This document shows, piece after piece, positions 15,677-24,835 of a stretch of DNA of 64,000 bases (positions within the stretch are counted from its first letter, which is position 1; each line of letters starts with the position of its first letter). The DNA lies in contig NZ_AGFX01000029.1 in assembly GCF_000236805.1 (NCBI RefSeq), forward strand, positions 1 through 64,000, written 5' to 3'. This DNA is from Paenibacillus peoriae KCTC 3763 (GTDB taxonomy: Bacteria; Bacillota; Bacilli; Paenibacillales; Paenibacillaceae). The notes beneath the pieces are model-generated. The model saw only the letters and a list, made by a program, of their open reading frames with translations. It was not told the DNA's origin and made no database searches. The position numbers were made by a program, and so were the translations under genes.

Positions 15677-16582
15677 CTACAGCTTGATATTCTTATCGTC
15701 GAAATATTCCTCCAACGTCAACCCTTGCTTGGCTACATCCTCGGCAATGTCTTTTCCCACATAACGGATATGCCAAGGCTCGTACACATAACCAGTCACA
15801 TCTTCCTTATCTTTCATATACCGAATAATAAATCCGTATTCCGGCGCATGCTTCGCCAGCCATTCGCCTTCTTTGGAAGCGCCAAAGACTTGCTCCAGCT
15901 CATTGCCTACGCTCGGGCTGGATACGTCGATCGCCAATCCCGTCTGATGCTCACTCGTCCCCGGTACGGCGCTGACCTGAGAGGCATATGCCTCACCCTT
16001 GGTCTTTACATTATTGTTGAAAATAGAAACCTGACGCTTATAGGAACGGTATCCCGATACTGCACGCAGCTCTATGCCGTCCTTCTTGGCACCATCAAAC
16101 AATTTCTCCAAGGCCTCTGCCGCTTCCTTGCGCATATGCCGTTTCTCATGCGGCCCATCGAAGGAAAAAAGCACCTGCGGCTCTACCAGATCATCCGGGG
16201 TATAGCCCTCAGGCAAACTGCGCTGTTTGTTAACAACGACCGTGTCAGACGTCGCATTGGTAACAATCGCAGTTCCACCCTCTTCCTTAACCGTGGTCTG
16301 CAGCGCACTCTGGCTTCGCATGGCCATCACAGAATCAGCCTGTCCGCTTTCTGTACCTGCGGAAGCTTGTCCTGTGCCAGTACTGCTGTTGTCCGCCTCC
16401 GGCTGGGTGGAAGGTTGTGCATTTTCCTGTACCGTAGTTGATGACTTCAACGGCTCGCTTTCCTGTCCACCTGAGCCTCCCTGCTGACAGGCCGCCAGTA
16501 GGAGCCCCGGCAGGATCAGGCCCGGAATAAGCGCCTTCATCCAGCGCTGAGGGGGTCGCGTCTGTTGCATATGTCGTTTCAT
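15677..16582 (-). CDS. D-alanyl-D-alanine carboxypeptidase, VanY/M15B family lipoprotein
   Basis: A membrane-anchored zinc peptidase of 301 residues that trims the terminal D-Ala of peptidoglycan stems. An N-terminal hydrophobic helix ends in the lipobox LLAAC (Cys about 32), followed by a disordered Ser/Gln-rich linker to about residue 120. The M15B core has SGYRSYKRQ, the zinc motif SEHQTGLAIDVSS (His and Asp ligands) and EPWHIRYVG (third ligand). ATG 16582 follows GGAGGAG. It appears to form its own unit, with a terminator directly downstream. No vancomycin-resistance partner genes are near, so a housekeeping wall-trimming role is more likely. Confidence 0.85.
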   Translation of the reverse strand: MKRHMQQTRPPQRWMKALIPGLILPGLLLAACQQGGSGGQESEPLKSSTTVQENAQPSTQPEADNSSTGTGQASAGTESGQADSVMAMRSQSALQTTVKEEGGTAIVTNATSDTVVVNKQRSLPEGYTPDDLVEPQVLFSFDGPHEKRHMRKEAAEALEKLFDGAKKDGIELRAVSGYRSYKRQVSIFNNNVKTKGEAYASQVSAVPGTSEHQTGLAIDVSSPSVGNELEQVFGASKEGEWLAKHAPEYGFIIRYMKDKEDVTGYVYEPWHIRYVGKDIAEDVAKQGLTLEEYFDDKNIKL

Positions 16583-16732
16583 GCTGGTATCTCCTCCAAT
16601 ATCGCAATTGATGCATGACTTGCTATCACTTTCCGTTCCCCTATTGTAACTGAACTTTCGACACTCTTCGAAGCCGTTATCCGGTTCGATGCAGGTGAAT
16701 ATGCCCGAAAAAGGAAGTATAGACCCGAATTG

Positions 16733-17446
16733 TTACGGAGTATGACGTTTTTGCGGAATTGCGGCTCGCGCGCGCTCAGCTACACGCTCACGTATGAGCT
16801 TCAATGCCTCTTCCGCGCGGGGTAATCCCGGCAGCAACGCCGTAATATCCGCTTCTTTCTTGGCAGCAAGCTTCTGCGGAAGACGAATCTCAATCGCATG
16901 AAAACCCGCACCAGGACGGTGCAATGCTCCCTCGGCGGCAGATTCAGCAATCCATTCGCTAATCGCCGCCGATCCGCCGCGTCCGCCCTCTGACCGCGAG
17001 CTTGGCTCAAGTGCGGGGGATGTCCCTCGCACATGGGACAGCTCTCCGGCCCAAGCGCTGAATACATACTCTAGCAGCTCTTCCCGCGTCATTCCGATCA
17101 GCTCCAGGCAGAAGTGTGGCTCGCTTTTCAATCCGGCCTGCAGAGCTTTCTTCACATCGTCGGCTGCACCCATGCCATCCTTTAGGCTGAAAGCGGCTGT
17201 TTGGGCTGCTGCCTGCACGACATCTTCCAGTGAGAGACAGGCCTCCCCCTGCAAGAAACGGTATATGTCCCAGGGCTCCGCTTTGAGCTGCTCCAACCAT
17301 GCCATCCGCTGTTCCGGGTTCAGTACAGGTACGGAACCCGTCCAACGGGCAGCTACAGCCGCCGAGCTGCCTTCCGTCCCGTCCACGTCTACTTCTGCTA
17401 CCCATTGACTGTCAGCTACTTTCAGCTTCACTCGCGGCCTTGTCAT
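16733..17446 (-). CDS. unknown partner protein of the SNF2 helicase
   Basis: A soluble, Ala/Glu-rich protein of about 237 residues with no recognised domain. It overlaps or nearly abuts the SNF2 stop at 17467; the ATG at 17446 lies nine bases after AAAGG, whereas the first in-frame start is TTG at 17470. Translation is therefore probably coupled to the helicase, and a joint complex is the simplest inference. Similar uncharacterised genes follow HepA-type helicases in Paenibacillus as far as I recall, but no function is known. Confidence 0.6.
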   Translation of the reverse strand: MTRPRVKLKVADSQWVAEVDVDGTEGSSAAVAARWTGSVPVLNPEQRMAWLEQLKAEPWDIYRFLQGEACLSLEDVVQAAAQTAAFSLKDGMGAADDVKKALQAGLKSEPHFCLELIGMTREELLEYVFSAWAGELSHVRGTSPALEPSSRSEGGRGGSAAISEWIAESAAEGALHRPGAGFHAIEIRLPQKLAAKKEADITALLPGLPRAEEALKLIRERVAERARAAIPQKRHTP

Positions 17447-17466
17447 CGCCTTCATCCTTTCTTTAC

Positions 17467-20400
17467 TCAATCAATCCATACATCATTTTGCAGCGCAATC
17501 AGGCCGCGCAGTTCATCGTCGGACATTTCGGTCAGCCAGTGTTCACCAGAGCCTACAACCTGCTCGGAAAGCGCCCTTTTGCTCTCAATCAATTCGTCAA
17601 TCCGTTCCTCCAGCGTGCCTTGGCAAATCAGCTTATGCACCTGTACATTGCGGCTTTGGCCGATACGGAATACCCGGTCTGTCGCCTGATTTTCCACCGC
17701 AGGGTTCCACCAGCGATCATAGTGAATAACATGGCTGGCACGCGTCAGATTCAGACCTACGCCACCTGCGCGCAGGGAAAGTACAAATATATCCGGGCCT
17801 TCTCCCTTTTGAAAGTTATGGACAATTTCGTCCCGTCTGGTTTTCGCCAGTCCTCCATGCAGAAAATACGGCTCTTCGCCAAAGATTTTGGCCAAACGCG
17901 ATACTAGCAATTCGCCCATCGACACATATTGGGTGAAAATCAGCGCCGATTCGCCATTTTCGCGAATGGTCTCCACCAATTCCAGTAGCCGCTCCATTTT
18001 GCCCGAGTTTTCGGTTTTACCGGTATCAGCCCGTCCCGGGACGATCAGACCCGGATGGTCACAAATCTGCTTCAGCTTGGTCAGCGAAGACAAAACAAGC
18101 CCTTTGCGGGCCATGCCGATCTGCCCTTCAAGTGTTCCCAGCAATTGATCCACCACGCCGCGATACAATCCGGCCTGCTCCGGTGTCAGCACACAATAGG
18201 ATTTCAACTCTAACTTCTCCGGCAGATCCTTACGTATATCCGGGTCGCTTTTAAGTCGACGCAGCATGAACGGAGAGACAAGCCGATGCAGCTCACGCAG
18301 CGCAGACCCGCGTTCCTCCCCTGTAGTACTCCCTGGAGTACTGTACCGATGACGAAACGAAGACGCTGTACCGAGATAGCCTGGATTCAGGAATTGGAAG
18401 ATAGACCACAGCTCGCTTAACCGATTCTCCACCGGAGTACCCGTCATGGCAATCCGGTGCGGTGCAGACAGCTTCATCACGCTTTGAGCCTGCTTGGTTC
18501 GTGCATTTTTGATATATTGCGCCTCATCCAGTACGATGGAGGACCAATAAACCGCAGATAAATCACTGCCGTCCCGGCCCGCCAGATGATAGGTGGTGAG
18601 GACGATATCATACTCGCGTACACTTTCTTGAAACGACTCTCCGTGGAGTCGCTGGTTACCATGATGAATATATAGCGACAAATCCGGTGAAAAACGCTTC
18701 AGTTCCCGCTGCCAGTTGCCAAGCAGAGACGTCGGACAGATGATCAACGCCGGGCTCTGATCCACAGCGCCAATCCCTCCATCGAGCAGGCAGGTGATGA
18801 CCTGAATCGTCTTGCCAAGCCCCATGTCGTCGGCAAGGCAGACGCCAAAGCCCAAACCGCGCATCGCAGCCAGCCATTGAAAGCCACGCTCCTGATAGGG
18901 CCGTAATGCACCATGCAACGTCCCCGGCACAGTTCGCGGCTCCACGGAACGCAGCACGCCGCCCTCAGCCAAAGACGCCAGCAATCCGACGGATTCCGCG
19001 CCGAATATGGACAGACCTTTCCATGAGGCCTCGCCTGCGCCTTCATTTTCCGCGGCCAGATGCATCCATTCGGACAAGGTCATTTCGCCGTCTTCCCCAC
19101 GCTTGATAAAGCGCAGCACCTGACGGATTTCCTTGGGATCGACCTCGATCCATTCCCCTCCGAGACGTACATACGGCAAATTCGCCGCGACAATGCTTTC
19201 CAATTCCTCCATCGTCAAGGTCGTATCGCCCAGCACAGCCTCGGCATCAAAGGAAATCATACGGTTAATACCGACCGACGACGCATCGGTGATCACACCA
19301 TCCGGCTTGGCGCCCCGCTCGGTCGAACGCATTTTGAGCCGCAAGCCTGCACGTCTTCGGCCCTCCCGGCTCCAGCGTGAAGGCATTTGCACCATGATGC
19401 CGTTCTTTTGCAGAGCGGGTACAGCTTCCGTCAGGAAGCGGAAGAACATCTCGGGCTCCAGTATGAGCCCTTCGGGATAAGGACGATTCAACGCTTCCAG
19501 CAGTATAGGTGCCGCATCAGCCGCCTGTCCGAGCCGCATCAACAGCTGTGCCTGTACTTGGCGATATACGATTCTGCCGCGAATCAAATCACGTTCAGGA
19601 TGCGCCCACAGCGTCAGAGCAGGCAGTCGCAGTCCCGGCTCAGCATCGCTTTCCACCCAAAAAGTGATGCACCATTCCTTCACATTCTCCTCCAGGGCAG
19701 GCTCCAAACGAAGGCACAAACGCAGCTGTCCTTCTATCGGTTCCTGCTCCTCCCGCTCCGTGACAGGCATCGCGCTTCCCTCAAGAGAGGACGCTTGAAG
19801 AACCAACTCCTCCATCTCGACAGGCGTTCCCTGAATTGCAACCTGACGTGAGCCTGTCAGCAGACTGTTCCACCACAGCTCCGCCAGCGGCGATCCTCCG
19901 CGCCGATATTCTGCGCGATATCTGCCCAGCTCACGGTCCGAGGCAGCCAGTACCGCGGTCGTTTCCGCATGGATGACCGCGCGCAGGAAGGAATATAGCA
20001 CGATTCCAGCTGCATCCTCTCTTGTTTCCGGCTCCTTGCCCGCGAAGACAGCGGGAGCTGCCATACAGACAGCTGGCATCGCAGCAGCCAGCTCATGAAA
20101 GCGGCGGATGTCCTCCTCCTGGCGCAGCCGAGGAATCCACACCCCGACCGCCGCCTCCGGGCCACGACGGCGCGGTCCAGAGGGACGCGCCTCTGTAAGC
20201 GAAGGCACGATTTCGCCCCGCTGCATCAGCTCCAACGCAAAATAGGCGGCCTTTTGCCAATATTGCATTTCCTCGCCCAGTGTGATGCCTGACGCGGCGC
20301 AGCCCTTCTCGTCCATGCGGGTCAACAAAGCCATCGTCTCGCGCGGTTCCAGCGCCAAGCCCTCCAGCGTGCGCCCCAGCATCGAGCGTCTTTTGCCGCC

Positions 20401-20604
20401 TCTGCCTGCGGTCTCCACACGAGCAGTGTTCGGTATCCGTACCTCGGCAAGACGCAACGCAGCCTGCCGAAACGGCCGAAGGTCTCCCTTCAGCGTCAGC
20501 CTGCGGATTACACTGCTCCACGCATCTATACGCGGTTCTGAGGTCTCACCAGAAAAGCAAAAAAACACATCTCCGAGCCATATTCCATAAAGCGGTTGAT
20601 TCAT
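17467..20604 (-). CDS. SNF2-family DEAD/DEAH-box ATPase (HepA-like helicase)
   Basis: A DNA-dependent ATPase/translocase of 1045 residues. The C-terminal half is the SNF2 motor: motif I DDMGLGKTIQVITCL, motif II LDEAQYIKN, motif III MTGTPVEN, and in the second RecA domain LSLRAGGVGLNLTRASHV and DRVFRIGQSRNVQVHK. The N-terminal half (to about residue 560) is the SNF2-associated region found in long bacterial RapA/HepA-like proteins. Likely role is remodelling of protein-DNA or RNA polymerase complexes; some relatives sit in phage-defence islands but no such partners occur here. ATG 20604 follows GGGAG. Confidence 0.9.
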   Translation of the reverse strand: MNQPLYGIWLGDVFFCFSGETSEPRIDAWSSVIRRLTLKGDLRPFRQAALRLAEVRIPNTARVETAGRGGKRRSMLGRTLEGLALEPRETMALLTRMDEKGCAASGITLGEEMQYWQKAAYFALELMQRGEIVPSLTEARPSGPRRRGPEAAVGVWIPRLRQEEDIRRFHELAAAMPAVCMAAPAVFAGKEPETREDAAGIVLYSFLRAVIHAETTAVLAASDRELGRYRAEYRRGGSPLAELWWNSLLTGSRQVAIQGTPVEMEELVLQASSLEGSAMPVTEREEQEPIEGQLRLCLRLEPALEENVKEWCITFWVESDAEPGLRLPALTLWAHPERDLIRGRIVYRQVQAQLLMRLGQAADAAPILLEALNRPYPEGLILEPEMFFRFLTEAVPALQKNGIMVQMPSRWSREGRRRAGLRLKMRSTERGAKPDGVITDASSVGINRMISFDAEAVLGDTTLTMEELESIVAANLPYVRLGGEWIEVDPKEIRQVLRFIKRGEDGEMTLSEWMHLAAENEGAGEASWKGLSIFGAESVGLLASLAEGGVLRSVEPRTVPGTLHGALRPYQERGFQWLAAMRGLGFGVCLADDMGLGKTIQVITCLLDGGIGAVDQSPALIICPTSLLGNWQRELKRFSPDLSLYIHHGNQRLHGESFQESVREYDIVLTTYHLAGRDGSDLSAVYWSSIVLDEAQYIKNARTKQAQSVMKLSAPHRIAMTGTPVENRLSELWSIFQFLNPGYLGTASSFRHRYSTPGSTTGEERGSALRELHRLVSPFMLRRLKSDPDIRKDLPEKLELKSYCVLTPEQAGLYRGVVDQLLGTLEGQIGMARKGLVLSSLTKLKQICDHPGLIVPGRADTGKTENSGKMERLLELVETIRENGESALIFTQYVSMGELLVSRLAKIFGEEPYFLHGGLAKTRRDEIVHNFQKGEGPDIFVLSLRAGGVGLNLTRASHVIHYDRWWNPAVENQATDRVFRIGQSRNVQVHKLICQGTLEERIDELIESKRALSEQVVGSGEHWLTEMSDDELRGLIALQNDVWID

Positions 20605-20747
20605 ATCTGTCTCCCGTCCAGCCTTTTGAATTATTACTCTTCATCATATACGAAAACCGACTCTTTTCAAAACTTTATCACAAAAATAAATGTGAGCTGC
20701 CATCCATTCATAACCTTAAATATTCATGTAATTAACGATTAAGGAAC

Positions 20748-21692
20748 TTATCCTTCTTGGTCGGCCTTGTCATCCTTCTGATAAGGATTCAGACTGTCTT
20801 GCAGCAGCCGTTTGACTTGCATACGCAGTTCTTTCGGATATATGACCTCGGCCTCCGGCCCGTATTTCAACAGGAGCCTGGATACATATCTAAACTCTTC
20901 GGCCGGAATATGCCCTTGCCATTCCTGACCCCGCCATTTCTCATCGGAAATATTTTGGAAGAGCGGATCTGATTGGGCCATCCGGACACCAAACGAGGTA
21001 AATTTTATTTTGGACGGAATCCCTGTACGCGAATCCTCCGCAGTCAACCATTCCTTAAGGGTGGGAAGGCTGGATAAGGTGTCTTCCAGTATGGTCATTG
21101 TAATCACTCTATCGGAGCGGTACAAAATGATCCGATCTCGGCTGTGCGCAGGCATGTACCAATATCCGTGATCAAAATAGAGTCCCACCGGATATACTTC
21201 AGTCCATTTGTCCCCGGAAGCGGAGCGGTAAAGCATGTTCACCCGGCGTTTATTCAGCGCAGCCTCCAAAATGAGCGAGGTATAGGGAGACTCTGCGTAA
21301 GTCGGCACCATCCGAAAAGCGATATAATCCTTGAATTGATCAATACTATCCCTCACATCCTGTGGAAGCTCGGCATAATAATGCTCGGACAGATGCTCCC
21401 GCACCGATCCGAAAGGGACATCTGGGATGTTTTCCAGCAGCTGCAGCATGAGAAAAAGACCAAATGCCTCATCGCGGGCAAGATGAAGGGGAGGAAGAAG
21501 TCGATTGGGAAGTGCCCGATAGCCTCCATGAGGTCCGGTTTCGGTATAGAGAGGCAGCCCAGTCTGCTGCAAATAGTCGAGGTCTCTTTGAATCGTCCTG
21601 ACGGAGACACCAAACCGCTCGGCCAGCTCACGTGCCGTATATTTTTTTCGGGAATCCAGTATTCTCATAAGTGCGATTCTGCGTTCGTTCAT
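20748..21692 (-). CDS. HTH-WYL transcriptional regulator (YafY/DeoR-like)
   Basis: A regulator of 314 residues. The N-terminal winged helix has YTARELAERFGVSVRTIQRDL, followed by the GPHGGYRALPNRLLPP hinge; the WYL ligand domain spans about 135-215 with VNMLYRSASGDKWTEVYPVGLYF-like strands (key residues W, Y and L in YWYMPAH). WYL domains bind small ligands or nucleic acids. It is divergent from the DHFR-fold gene at 21800, which is its most likely target. ATG 21692 follows AAGGAGT. Confidence 0.85.
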   Translation of the reverse strand: MNERRIALMRILDSRKKYTARELAERFGVSVRTIQRDLDYLQQTGLPLYTETGPHGGYRALPNRLLPPLHLARDEAFGLFLMLQLLENIPDVPFGSVREHLSEHYYAELPQDVRDSIDQFKDYIAFRMVPTYAESPYTSLILEAALNKRRVNMLYRSASGDKWTEVYPVGLYFDHGYWYMPAHSRDRIILYRSDRVITMTILEDTLSSLPTLKEWLTAEDSRTGIPSKIKFTSFGVRMAQSDPLFQNISDEKWRGQEWQGHIPAEEFRYVSRLLLKYGPEAEVIYPKELRMQVKRLLQDSLNPYQKDDKADQEG

Positions 21693-21799
21693 ACCGTACT
21701 CCTTTGAATATAGATGTTCATTTCAAATGATCGATTCAACTACGACAAAGTATGTCATAAATATATTGTAACATAGGTGATAGAAAGGAGTGATGAACC

Positions 21800-22339
21800 A
21801 TGGATGCTATAAAATCCAACGAAGTCGTATTGTATATTGCCGTGAGTCTTGACGGGTATATTGCGCTGCCGGATGGTTCGGTGGACTGGTTGTTTGATGT
21901 CAAAGGGGATGGTGGCGACAATGGATATGCCGACTTTTACGACACTGTAGGCACGGTACTGATGGGCAGGCTGACGTATGAAGAGGTATTAAAACTCTCC
22001 GATGATTTCCCCTACGCTGGCAAGCCTTGTTATGTACTCACCCGGTCATTAAGGGAGCATGAGCAAGCACCGCATGTTACGTTTACGGACGAGGCTCTGA
22101 CTGAGCTTGTTCCGCGTCTGCAGGAGCAAGCGGAAGGAGCGGTATGGCTGGTGGGTGGCGGCCAGTTAGTTCAAGCCTTCATCCAAGAGGGACTGCTGAA
22201 TCAGGCGATCATTACGATCATTCCCAAAGTGCTTGGGCAGGGAATACCGCTATTCCCGGAAGGCATGCTGCCAAGTACGTTCAAGCTTGAAGAAATAGAG
22301 CGTCGCGGGGATCTGGTTATGTTGCATTATCTTGTATAA
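21800..22339 (+). CDS. dihydrofolate-reductase-fold protein (RibD C-terminal family)
   Basis: A 179-residue reductase with the RibD_C/DHFR fold: LYIAVSLDGYIALPDGSVDW at the N-terminus, VLMGRLTYEE for the nucleotide region and GAVWLVGGGQLVQAF for the NADPH-binding GG. Members of this YwjB/YyaP-like group reduce small, mostly unknown substrates. A strong AAAGGAGTGATG ribosome site precedes ATG 21800. It is divergent from, and probably controlled by, the WYL regulator. Confidence 0.85.
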   Translation: MDAIKSNEVVLYIAVSLDGYIALPDGSVDWLFDVKGDGGDNGYADFYDTVGTVLMGRLTYEEVLKLSDDFPYAGKPCYVLTRSLREHEQAPHVTFTDEALTELVPRLQEQAEGAVWLVGGGQLVQAFIQEGLLNQAIITIIPKVLGQGIPLFPEGMLPSTFKLEEIERRGDLVMLHYLV

Positions 22340-22384
22340 GCAAGTGCAGGTTTTATAGTTATATCATTCTATTAATAGAAAAGC

Positions 22385-22425
22385 CCTCGTATTTCAGGAC
22401 CATATCTCTCCCTGGAATACGAGGA
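22385..22425 (+). terminator. bidirectional terminator between the DHFR-like gene and csaA
   Basis: CCTCGTATT at 22385-22393 pairs with AATACGAGG at 22417-22425, with an inner CAGG/CCTG pair; A residues flank it on the left and a modest T content on the right. It separates convergent genes. Confidence 0.6.
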
Positions 22426-22447
22426 CTCTATTGCAACTTCAGTACTA

Positions 22448-22780
22448 TCATCCAATCGATGTTCCATCAGGCAGCTTAACATCTGGTTTTAAGAGAACCA
22501 CGTCCCCTTTATCCGGCAGCCCGCCAAGAACCAATACCTCTGAATTAAATCCGGCTATACGTCGCGGGGGGAAGTTGACCACCCCAATGACTTGTTTCCC
22601 AATTATTTCTTCAGCTACATATCGTTTGGTGATTTGTGCACTAGACGTTTTAATTCCGATCTCTTGTCCAAAATCAATCTCAAGTTTGATAGCTGGTATT
22701 TTTGCTTTTGCGAAAAACTCAGCCTTAACAATGGTTCCAACACGAATATCCAGTTTCAAAAAATCCTCAATCGTTGCCAT
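22448..22780 (-). CDS. csaA: CsaA, tRNA-binding-domain export chaperone
   Basis: A 110-residue single-domain protein with the tRNA_bind (OB) fold: [17 protein letters not shown] at the start, [27 protein letters not shown] and the closing [13 protein letters not shown]. These match CsaA of Bacillus, a homodimer that binds unfolded or preprotein chains and SecA and suppresses secretion defects. ATG 22780 has AAGGAG. It lies 12 bases after the DMT transporter gene and is probably co-transcribed with it. Confidence 0.9.
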   Translation of the reverse strand: MATIEDFLKLDIRVGTIVKAEFFAKAKIPAIKLEIDFGQEIGIKTSSAQITKRYVAEEIIGKQVIGVVNFPPRRIAGFNSEVLVLGGLPDKGDVVLLKPDVKLPDGTSIG

Positions 22781-22792
22781 TTAGAATTCTCC

Positions 22793-23710
22793 TTAATTCT
22801 TAGCTACTGTATTTTTAGCAGCTGTATAGTTCATAGATTTTGTCCAGAAAAATCCTCCCATACCCAAGAGTGTCATAAACCCTCCTATGAATTGAAATAT
22901 AGAGGTTGTTTCACCCAAAAATAAATAGGCAAGGATGATAGCGAGGACAGGTTCCCCAATAATACCTACAGAAACAGTGGTTGCGCCCAAAGACTTTAAT
23001 AACTGATTAAAAATATATTGTCCAAAAATGGTTGGGATTACTGCAAGTAAAAAGAAATATGTCCAATCAACAGAGTCATATTCTGTCACTGAATAATGAT
23101 TTAACAAGCTATAGACCAACATGATGCTCCCGCCAATAAAGAAAACAATAACACTGTACAAATTGGTCCCTATTTTATGACTGACCTTTTGTCCTGCCAA
23201 CATATATGCTGAAATGAAGATTGTTCCTAGTAAAGATAATCCATCACCTATTAACGCTTCCCTTGAAATCCCTATGTCTCCCCAAGCGATGATTATTGAA
23301 CCGAAAAGGGCAGCTATCAAACAAAGAATTGTTAATATATTGGAGCGTTCATTGAACATGAAGTATGAACCAACCATTACAAACAAAGGTTGTAATGCTA
23401 AAATGACCATCGAGCTTGCAACAGAGGTATACACCAATGATTCCATCCAACATAAGAAGTGTAACCCGAGAAACAGGCCAGCTAAAAAAATGGTACCCCA
23501 ATCTTTTTTACCTAATCGCAAGGATCGTACCGTTTTCCAGGGTACAAAAGGAAGCATAATGACTACTGCCATGTACAATCGGTACATTCCAGCCACTGAG
23601 GTGGGAGTATCCGAAGATTTAATCATGATGGAAGAGACAGAAACAGATAATATGCTGATAAAAAGTAAAATATACGGATGAAACGCTAACTTTGATTTCT
23701 TTATTTTCAC
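22793..23710 (-). CDS. EamA/DMT family transporter
   Basis: An inner-membrane protein of about 305 residues with ten predicted spans in two EamA repeats, the drug/metabolite transporter layout (first repeat from YILLFISILSVSVSS, second around YMLAGQKVSHKIGTN and the late FLGETTSIFQFIGG). Substrate unknown. The upstream frame to 23797 would add an odd hydrophilic start; the GTG at 23710 lies nine bases from TTGGAGG and is preferred. The long inverted repeat at 23732-23768 lies in its leader, and an AraC regulator is divergent. Confidence 0.8.
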   Translation of the reverse strand: MKIKKSKLAFHPYILLFISILSVSVSSIMIKSSDTPTSVAGMYRLYMAVVIMLPFVPWKTVRSLRLGKKDWGTIFLAGLFLGLHFLCWMESLVYTSVASSMVILALQPLFVMVGSYFMFNERSNILTILCLIAALFGSIIIAWGDIGISREALIGDGLSLLGTIFISAYMLAGQKVSHKIGTNLYSVIVFFIGGSIMLVYSLLNHYSVTEYDSVDWTYFFLLAVIPTIFGQYIFNQLLKSLGATTVSVGIIGEPVLAIILAYLFLGETTSIFQFIGGFMTLLGMGGFFWTKSMNYTAAKNTVAKN

Positions 23711-23731
23711 CTTATTATGCCTCCAAGATGT

Positions 23732-23768
23732 TTTATCAAACTGTCTGTGCACAAGACAGTTTGATAAA
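23732..23768. promoter_or_regulatory. 15-base-arm inverted repeat in the DMT transporter leader
   Basis: TTTATCAAACTGTCT (23732-23746) and AGACAGTTTGATAAA (23754-23768) are perfect arms around GTGCACA. It lies directly upstream of the GGAGG of the transporter gene, between it and the divergent AraC gene. It could be an operator for the AraC protein or an RNA hairpin that limits translation; there is no T run on the transporter side. Confidence 0.55.
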
Positions 23769-23866
23769 TGAAAGATCGGATATAATAATATCACCACTCC
23801 TCCTTTTTTTGTGCAATAATATCATTGAATTATATAGCAATATCGCCATCGGAAAGGACTTCTATC

Positions 23867-24760
23867 ATGTCTAAACCATTGCACGAGACTATTTTCTATC
23901 CGGATGCTTCATTTCCATACATTATGTACACCCATACTATTCATGAAAGTACTCCTGAAGGTAGAGGGTTTAACGATTTACATTGGCATGAAGAACTACA
24001 AATCACTTTGGTTACGAAAGGAAAACTAGTTATACAAGTTAATGGGATTAATCATGAATTAGAAACAGGTCAGGCCATTTTAATTAATAAGGGGGTCCTG
24101 CATGTTACTACACACCTGACACATAACGGTCAATACGTGAGTTTTAATTTTCCTGAGAAGCTACTGGCCTTTTATGCAGATAGTGCGATGGAAAAAAATT
24201 ATGTACTGCCTTTTACAAACTCTCTCTTGTTGTCACTAGTAATCAAGGGGGATGTTGAATGGCAAAGTAAAGTACTGGACATGCTTTGGGATATGAAAAA
24301 TAGATTTGATACCCAAAAAAACTGGGGATGGGAATATGAGGTTTCGATCAAAACTGTACAATTATGGTTCACCTTAATTTCCAACATTTCGCTTTCTTCT
24401 GAGGAAGCACCTAAATACTTAAAGCTGCAACAAGAAAGACTTCAATTAATGCTCAGCTTCATCCATCAGAACCACCCCAATAATATAACACTGCAAGAGA
24501 TTGCTGATGCAGCGCATCTAAGTGTTTCGGAATGCACTCGCAGCTTTAAGAGAACCATTCATATGACACCTTACGACTACTTAATTAAGTACCGTATCAA
24601 GAAAGGCAGCGAACTATTAGTTTCAACAGATTATACAATAACCGAAATAGCCCGCAGAGTTGGTTTCAATCATGTAAATCACTTCATTCAGTCTTTTAAA
24701 AAACATCATCATATAACACCCAACAATTTTCGGAAATTTAGAAATAAAATCAATGATTAA
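23867..24760 (+). CDS. AraC family transcriptional regulator
   Basis: A regulator of 297 residues with an N-terminal cupin-like ligand domain (HWHEELQITLVTKGKL and the following VNGINHELETGQAILI) and a C-terminal pair of helix-turn-helix motifs (ITLQEIADAAHLSVSECTRS and ITEIARRVGFNHVNHFIQSF). ATG 23867 with GGAAAGGA is preferred over 23825. The transporter and csaA are divergent and are its likely targets. Confidence 0.85.
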   Translation: MSKPLHETIFYPDASFPYIMYTHTIHESTPEGRGFNDLHWHEELQITLVTKGKLVIQVNGINHELETGQAILINKGVLHVTTHLTHNGQYVSFNFPEKLLAFYADSAMEKNYVLPFTNSLLLSLVIKGDVEWQSKVLDMLWDMKNRFDTQKNWGWEYEVSIKTVQLWFTLISNISLSSEEAPKYLKLQQERLQLMLSFIHQNHPNNITLQEIADAAHLSVSECTRSFKRTIHMTPYDYLIKYRIKKGSELLVSTDYTITEIARRVGFNHVNHFIQSFKKHHHITPNNFRKFRNKIND

Positions 24761-24770
24761 CATAAATAAA

Positions 24771-24795
24771 GCCTGTCGAGTTAACTTCGACAGGC
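24771..24795 (+). terminator. terminator between the AraC and ABC-transporter genes
   Basis: GCCTGTCGA (24771-24779) and TCGACAGGC (24787-24795) form a 9-base perfect stem. The AraC gene ends 10 bases earlier; A residues upstream make it usable by the convergent ABC operon too. Confidence 0.6.
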
Positions 24796-24835
24796 AACAG
24801 AACATGGATTGCATGAGTCCCCGGTTTCGTTCCAG

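Noticed and set aside
17467-20604. Defence-island helicase (DISARM/BREX-like)
   Set aside because: The SNF2 gene has no methyltransferase, nuclease or PLD partners nearby; neighbours are a wall peptidase and a WYL regulator of a reductase.
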